Of a stretch of DNA of 64,000 nucleotides, positions 60,301 to 64,000 are shown piece after piece (within the stretch, counting starts at the first letter, position 1; the number at the start of each line of letters is the position of its first letter). The position numbers and the translations under genes were made by a program. The stretch comes from Denticeps clupeoides (Eukaryota; Chordata; Actinopteri; Clupeiformes; Denticipitidae), in the NCBI RefSeq assembly GCF_900700375.1, contig NW_021629852.1, positions 1 through 64,000 of the forward strand. The letters run 5' to 3'. The notes beneath the pieces were generated by a model. It ran no database searches and had not been told where the DNA came from. It saw nothing but the letters and a program-made list of their open reading frames with translations.

Positions 60301-63300
60301 GGCACTGTGACCCTCCACGACCAAGCCATGCTGAGGCGGGAGCTGGCAGCTACCACGTCCGCTTCGTGGCAGAGCAGGTGTCTCACCACCCACCTGTCTC
60401 AGCCTTCTACTGCGAGTGCCTGGAGCGGAGGATGTGTGTGAACGCCCATGTGTGGACCAAGAGCAAGTTCATGGGCATGTCTGTTGGAGTGTCAATGGTA
60501 GGAGAAGGTGGGTGGAGCTCTGAATGTGGTCTGAAATGGACTGCCAGGACGGGGTAAATACCAGCTGAAGCTGATGAGATGTTAGCTGTAGTTTATGATG
60601 GAGATGGTAAAGGTTCTGTGGATTGATTGTTGATTGTTGAAGTTGTGACTGTGTATTGTGGTTCAGGATGGAGTTGATGATGTCGATAGCAGATGGCAGG
60701 TCTGCTCATGGTCGATGGTGCACCATCCAGAACAATCATCCAGATGACTTTGGGCAGCAGCCAGATTATCGATCATGGACCCAATTCCTGTGCACTGGGG
60801 GGAAATTATGTTACATCCAGCCCTCGAGGGCATGGTGACCTATAAGTCATGGGTCTCCATTGGTCTTTAAAATCAATTATTATTTTCAATAAACCCCAGA
60901 GGCAAACATCTCACTACAGATTCTGCCCATCCTTATTTAGCCTCCATCACCAGGCTCCAGCATTGGCAGGTTCCACACCACACTGAGGAACTACCCGCTA
61001 TGCTGTCCATCAGTAGCTAACATGCTGTGGGCCATGGGTCATGTGTTAAGGGGTGGTAGTAGACTATTATATAAACCAGAAAACCACAAACCCCACTTAC
61101 TACCCTTGTGTCCCTGAGCAAGATCCTCTGCATGGGGACACTCAGGATAAGGCTGTCCGGTAAAAGCTGGAAATATAAATGAATGAGTTTGACTGTACAT
61201 TTAAAATGGATCCTAATGAATGGTGTGTGTGCATCAGGAGTTCTTTGTCTGCTGGAACATGAAGAGGAGTATGTGTTCACACTGCCATGTGCCTACGCTC
61301 GCTCCATCCTGACCGTGCCCTGGGTGGAGCTGGGGGGGAAAGTCTCTATCACCTGTGCCAAGAGCGGGTTCTCCGCCACAGTCACGTTCCACACCAAACC
61401 CTTTTATGGAGGGAAGGTCCACAGGTGAGAAGGTTTGTTCAAAATGTACATTGTTTTTATCTGAGTAAATCATTGTAATTCTTACAAATTCAGAGTGACC
61501 GCCGAGGTCAAACACAACCCTACCAGCACCATCGTGTGTAAGGTCCAGGGCGAGTGGAATGGGACGCTGGAGTTTACCTACAGCAGTGGAGAAAGCAAAG
61601 TCATTGACACCACCAGACTGGCAATCATCAAGAAGAAGCTCCGCCCAGTAGAGAAGCAGGGGCGTAGCGAGTCCAGGTCTGGTTCGTCATTTCAATACCC
61701 AGAATATCAGAAGCATGACTATTATTAGTACCATTACCAGTACCAGAATTGGGGCTGTGGTGGCTTAGCGGTTAAGGAAGCGGCTCCGTAATCAGAAGGT
61801 TGCGCGTTCGAATCCCGATCCGCCGAGTTACCACTGAGGCTTCAGCCCCATGCACTGCTCCCCTGTTATAGTGATAGTTAAAAGCAGAGGACCCATTTAG
61901 TTGTGTGCTGTGCTGGAGTGTTTCACAAAGTAAATCACTTCACTTTCACTTTTATTACTAGCACCATTATCAGAACCATGACTATTACTAGTAATATTAG
62001 CAGCACCATTATCAGAAAGGTGACTATAAAAGCATCATTATCAGAACCATAACAATTATTAGTACCATTATTTGCACCATTACCAGAGCCATGACTATGA
62101 CCAGAACCATTACCAGAACCATTATAATTACTAGTACCATTACCATCACCATTATCAGAAACATGACTATAAAGGCACCATTATCAGCAACTTGAATATT
62201 ACTAGTACCATTATTAGCACCATTATCAGAGCCATGAATATTAATAGTACCAGTAAGGGCAGTACTAGTAGGGGCAGTGGTCACCTAGTGGGTACGGAAG
62301 CGGCCCTGTAATCAGAAGGTAGCCGGTTCGAATCCCAAACCACCAAGGTGCCACTGAGGTGCCACTGAGCAAAGTACCTGTCATGGCTGCCCACTGCTCA
62401 CCAAGGGTGATGGTTAAAAGCAGAGGACACATTTCATTGTGTCACCGTGTGCTGTGCTGCAGTGTTTCACAATAACAATCACTTCATTTTCACTTACCAT
62501 TACCAGCACCATTATTAGCACCATTATCAGAAGCATGATTATTAACAAAACCATTGCCAGTAACATTATCAGAACCGTGACTATAACCAACACCATTATC
62601 AGAACCATGACTATTACTTATACCATTACCAGCACCATTATTATAAACATAACTATAACCAACACCATTATTAGAGACATAACTATAACTTGCACCATTA
62701 TCAGAACCATGACTATTACTAGTACCATTATTTGAAGCATGACTATAACTAGCACCATTACCAGAACCATGATTATTAGTACCAATACATGTTTGCGCTA
62801 TGTAGCCCAGATTGTCAATGTTGCACTTTATGTCAGTATGTAACTAGTTTGAATGGTACATGTACCACCAGGTTCTAGAGAAACGTGGTTTCGTTTCACT
62901 GTGTGCTGTTCAACAGTTTTGCAGCTGAAATGACAATAAAGCTCACTTGAACTTGAACTTGAACCAGTATCTGGGTACCAGCTGTCTGTAAGCAGACATT
63001 TTGCCTGTTTTTTTTTAAGACGCCTGTGGCACCACGTTACCATGGCACTAAAGGAGGGCAACATCGACACGGCAACAGAACACAAGCACCGTCTGGAGGA
63101 GCGTCAGAGAGGAGAAGAGGCAGCAGCGGGTCCTCCAACAACCAGCCATGGAAACCAAAATACTTCAACAAGAGGTGCATTGCTGCCACACCCAGAACAC
63201 AGCATCAGTTCAAAATGACATCTGACTGACGAGTAGAGAGAAGGCAAGAGAACATGTGGAATGTTTTAAATATCTGCATGTTGTACTTCCCATGTCTTAT

Positions 63301-63424
63301 TTGTAGATTTGTATCTTCACATCTGTTTAATTTGGAGGGCACTTCTCACAGTGGATGATGTCTTTGTGTCCCTCTGTAGGGTGAGGGGTGGGTCTACTAC
63401 AACCCCCTATGGAAAGACCACTGA
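42809..63424 (+). CDS. osbpl10: oxysterol-binding protein-related protein 10
   Basis: Lipid-transfer protein of the ORP family with a PH domain and a C-terminal sterol/phosphatidylserine-binding domain. Exons: 42809-42948, 45633-45808, 46746-46825, 48835-48906 (candidate), 49791-49985, 51953-52142, 55022-55152, 59700-59846, 60015-60507, 61238-61424, 61494-61676, 63020-63174, 63380-63424. PH domain: [19 protein letters not shown] through GEIFKLR. ORP10-type linker: [39 protein letters not shown]. Lipid-binding domain: [34 protein letters not shown], the fingerprint EQVSHHPP at about 497-504, and [20 protein letters not shown]. The last exons give PWKPKYFNK and [12 protein letters not shown]. 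All phases fit except in 63020-63174, where two one-base shifts are needed to join the family sequence; read literally it stops at the last exon. ORP11 is the closest alternative but matches the linker less well. Confidence 0.95.
43332..43590. repeat. minisatellite, about 92-bp unit, about 2.8 copies
   Basis: Imperfect tandem copies beginning near 43332, 43425 and 43517, each with TGGGTGGGCGGGGCTCAGGT (or a variant), GTAGGAGGAGTCCAGGTT and GAGTGA. It lies in osbpl10 intron 1. Confidence 0.85.
44379..44429. repeat. (CA)n microsatellite
   Basis: About 25 uninterrupted CA units in osbpl10 intron 1. Confidence 0.97.
46345..46393. repeat. (CA)n microsatellite
   Basis: CA run with one interruption, in osbpl10 intron 2. 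Confidence 0.95.
46826..48834 (+). other. osbpl10 intron 3 region
   Basis: Mostly unrecognised sequence. The stretch 47860-47995 ends with TTGTAAGTCACTTTGGAGAA CAGCTTCTGCTAAATG, resembling an old L2-type LINE tail. Open frames near 47158-47454 lie on both strands and have no known match. Confidence 0.5.
49018..49044. repeat. (CA)n microsatellite
   Basis: CA run just after the candidate 72-nt exon of osbpl10. Confidence 0.95.
50050..50217 (+). mobile_element. SINE family A copy, diverged
   Basis: Head GGAGCTGTGGTTGCCTAGCA, then GGTTGCGGGTTCAA, CACCGTCCCC-like and GGGCGCCTTTGATGGCTGCT. Truncated at the tail. Confidence 0.8.
51363..51394. repeat. (GT)n microsatellite
   Basis: About 16 GT units in osbpl10 intron 5. 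Confidence 0.97.
51424..51585. repeat. short AT-rich fold-back
   Basis: TTTTATTACCTTTGAATTTT at the left resembles the complement of TCTGAATTTCAAAGGCTAAT AAAA at the right; the centre is A/T-rich. Possibly a small MITE. Confidence 0.45.
52809..52922 (+). mobile_element. SINE family A, 3' half
   Basis: CATGGCTGCCCATTGCTCAC CAAGGGTGATGGTTAAAAGC through GACAATCACTTCATTTC; the head is missing. Confidence 0.85.
52964..53203 (-). mobile_element. SINE family A, nearly full length
   Basis: Minus-strand copy. Read on that strand it runs GGCAGTTGTTTGCCTAGCGG, AGAAGGTTGCCGGTTTCAAA, GGTGCCACTGAG-like duplication, GGGCGCCTGTCATGGCTGCC, and the GTGATTGTCATT tail (complement). Confidence 0.9.
53204..55021 (+). 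other. 3' part of osbpl10 intron 6
   Basis: Unique sequence with no recognised repeat. The 235-codon frame on the minus strand at 53743-54450 has no recognisable similarity. Confidence 0.5.
55429..56966 (-). mobile_element. near-complete Tc1/mariner-type transposon, 1538 bp
   Basis: Ends are 25-bp inverted repeats with one mismatch (AGGGAGTGCAGAATTATTAG GCAA), flanked by TA on both sides. A second inner copy (TAATTATTAGGCAAC) near 55618 and its complement at 56772 give an inverted/direct-repeat arrangement. The minus-strand transposase (55709-56590 and upstream to about 56740) has a helix-turn-helix part ([20 protein letters not shown]), [24 protein letters not shown] and [15 protein letters not shown], the DDE triad blocks of Tc1. 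The frame is long and clean over about 330 codons; the first few codons after the natural ATG (56751) are out of frame by one base in an A run. Recent copy. In osbpl10 intron 7. Confidence 0.95.
57009..57404. mobile_element. MITE with a SINE inserted in it
   Basis: Ends (T/C)AGTGGTGTGAAAAA are inverted at 57009 and 57404, with TA on both sides. The MITE itself is about 160 bp and has no gene. A whole SINE family A copy sits inside. Confidence 0.88.
57089..57326 (+). mobile_element. SINE family A, full-length reference copy
   Basis: tRNA-derived SINE: head GGGGCAGTGGTGGCCTAGCG (A box), B box GGTTCGAATCC, a GGTGCCACTGA duplication, then CGGGCGCCAGTCATGGCTGC and a tail ending AATTCACTTTA. Complete with both Pol III promoter boxes; inserted into a MITE. 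Confidence 0.93.
57812..57870 (-). mobile_element. SINE family B fragment
   Basis: CAGTAGTTACAGGGACAGTC and GGGTCAAG match the antisense centre of family B. Confidence 0.6.
58739..58767. repeat. (CA)n microsatellite
   Basis: CA run in osbpl10 intron 7; a second GT run lies at 58861-58890. Confidence 0.95.
61051..61180 (+). mobile_element. SINE family B copy
   Basis: GGGTGGTAGTAGACTATTAT, AAACCCCACTTACTACCCTT GTGTCCCTGAGCAAG, then a diverged tail CGGTAAAAGCTGGAAATATA. Confidence 0.85.
61751..61949 (+). mobile_element. SINE family A copy
   Basis: GGGGCTGTGGTGGCTTAGCG, B box GCGTTCGAATCC, shortened middle, tail CACTTCACTTTCAC. It abuts the degenerate minisatellite. Confidence 0.9.
61955..62790. 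repeat. degenerate minisatellite, about 30-bp units, split by a SINE
   Basis: Repeats of the type ACCATTATCAGAACCATGAC TATTACTAGT fill 61955-62265 and 62497-62790, with a SINE family A copy between (62271-62494). Units are made of ACCATT-like hexamers with many substitutions. In osbpl10 intron 11. Confidence 0.92.
62271..62494 (+). mobile_element. SINE family A copy inside the minisatellite
   Basis: GGGGCAGTGGTCACCTAGTG, AGAAGGTAGCCGGTTCGAAT, duplicated GGTGCCACTGA, CATGGCTGCCCACTGCTCAC and tail. It interrupts the tandem repeat, so it is younger than the array. Confidence 0.93.
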
Positions 63425-63573
63425 GACCAGTCCTTCATGGGCCAGGGATGAGGAGGGCTGAGTGGCCACTTCCTGTCTCTACAATACAGAAAACATGGCA
63501 GATGAGTGGAGGAGGATGTACGTTTTTATACCAGCGAAGAACGTTTCTATTTTCACTTGGTCCAGACTGGAGC

Positions 63574-63574
<1 letters not shown>

Positions 63575-63612
<38 letters not shown>
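63575..63612. repeat. (CA)n microsatellite in osbpl10 3' UTR
   Basis: About 19 AC units between the osbpl10 stop codon and its poly(A) signal. Confidence 0.95.
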
Positions 63613-63613
<1 letters not shown>

Positions 63614-63843
63614 AAAGGAAGGCCACACACATTTCTTATGGCTTGTTTTGGGACATCTTCATTCATCCTTCAGCGAAGGACTTGAGGACATGATGAACGA
63701 GGAGGAGACATGACCACTGCCTGTCCAGAAACATCTCCAGACTGTAACCATGCTGGAGCGTCTTCAGACCCGTTGGTGGCGTGATGACGTGACCCGTCCT
63801 GAATCGGGAGATGCTGCTGACTTTAGCCCTCCACAGATTTCCT

Positions 63844-63849
63844 AATAAA
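63844..63849 (+). terminator. candidate poly(A) signal of osbpl10
   Basis: AATAAA about 420 nt past the osbpl10 stop codon, followed by a T/G-rich stretch (TGTTTTGTAGACTGTAGTGG). Nothing further was recognised from here to the right edge. Confidence 0.65.
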
Positions 63850-64000
63850 TCAGACTGTTTTGTAGACTGTAGTGGGTGAACGTGTGGTTAATTTTACAGG
63901 TTCTGTGTGAAGAGAGCTTTTTCCAAGGTGATGCTGCCACCCAGTGGTCGTTCTAAAACAACTAATATTTCATCCCCATTTCCAATCAGAGCTGAAAGTT

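Noticed and set aside
1-64000. CRISPR arrays, operons, prophage, defence islands, retroviral or LTR elements
   Set aside because: The sequence is vertebrate with spliced genes. Direct repeats are microsatellites or minisatellites, and no gag-, pol- or env-like frames or paired LTRs were seen.

Overview
This window is vertebrate nuclear DNA, almost certainly from a ray-finned (teleost) fish. The genes have many exons with GT-AG introns. The proteins match vertebrate families, and the introns are full of fish-type repeats: Tc1/mariner elements, tRNA-derived SINEs, L1- and L2-like LINE ends and long CA/GT runs. There are no operons, CRISPR arrays, phage genes or bacterial promoters, and I saw no retroviral or LTR-type element. 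The species cannot be named from sequence alone; an otocephalan fish (herring/carp/catfish relatives) is a guess.

Layout. (1) 1-3590, minus: the 5' two-thirds of carnitine O-acetyltransferase (crat); the rest runs off the left edge. (2) 4.1-10.7 kb, minus: ppp1r18 (phostensin), with one huge coding exon. (3) 10.9-13.3 kb, minus: nrm (nurim), with a tRNA-Lys(CTT) gene in its first intron. (4) 15.9-23.3 kb, plus: cdcp1, complete in ten exons. (5) 23.5-24.6 kb, minus: clec3b (tetranectin). (6) 25.0-26.7 kb: a 5'-truncated L1-like LINE. (7) 27.4-31.6 kb, minus: exosc7, with a Tc1 element, a fold-back element and a tRNA-Asp-like sequence in its introns. (8) 33.4-37.4 kb, plus: zdhhc3. (9) 39.0-39.6 kb, minus: tmem42. 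(10) 42.8-63.9 kb, plus: osbpl10, thirteen exons over 20 kb, with a near-complete Tc1/mariner transposon in an intron.

Genes 4, 5, 7, 8 and 9 (cdcp1, clec3b, exosc7, zdhhc3, tmem42) are, from memory, neighbours on human 3p21.31. Osbpl10 is also on human 3p. Ppp1r18 and nrm are neighbours on human 6p21. The window therefore preserves two conserved blocks. The genes do not form one pathway; they cover acyl-carnitine metabolism, actin/PP1 scaffolding, the nuclear envelope, cell-surface signalling, extracellular matrix, RNA decay, protein palmitoylation and sterol/lipid transfer.

Splice phases were checked by hand. Seven of the nine genes give continuous reading frames. Crat and the 3' end of osbpl10 do not: each has one-base length differences inside otherwise well conserved exons, one of them at the crat catalytic histidine. 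These are either uncorrected assembly indels or real lesions. I found nothing that qualifies as an undescribed biological system. The best leads are a 43-bp-periodic triple CCAAT array at tmem42, an extra 72-nt exon in osbpl10, and several unnamed repeats.
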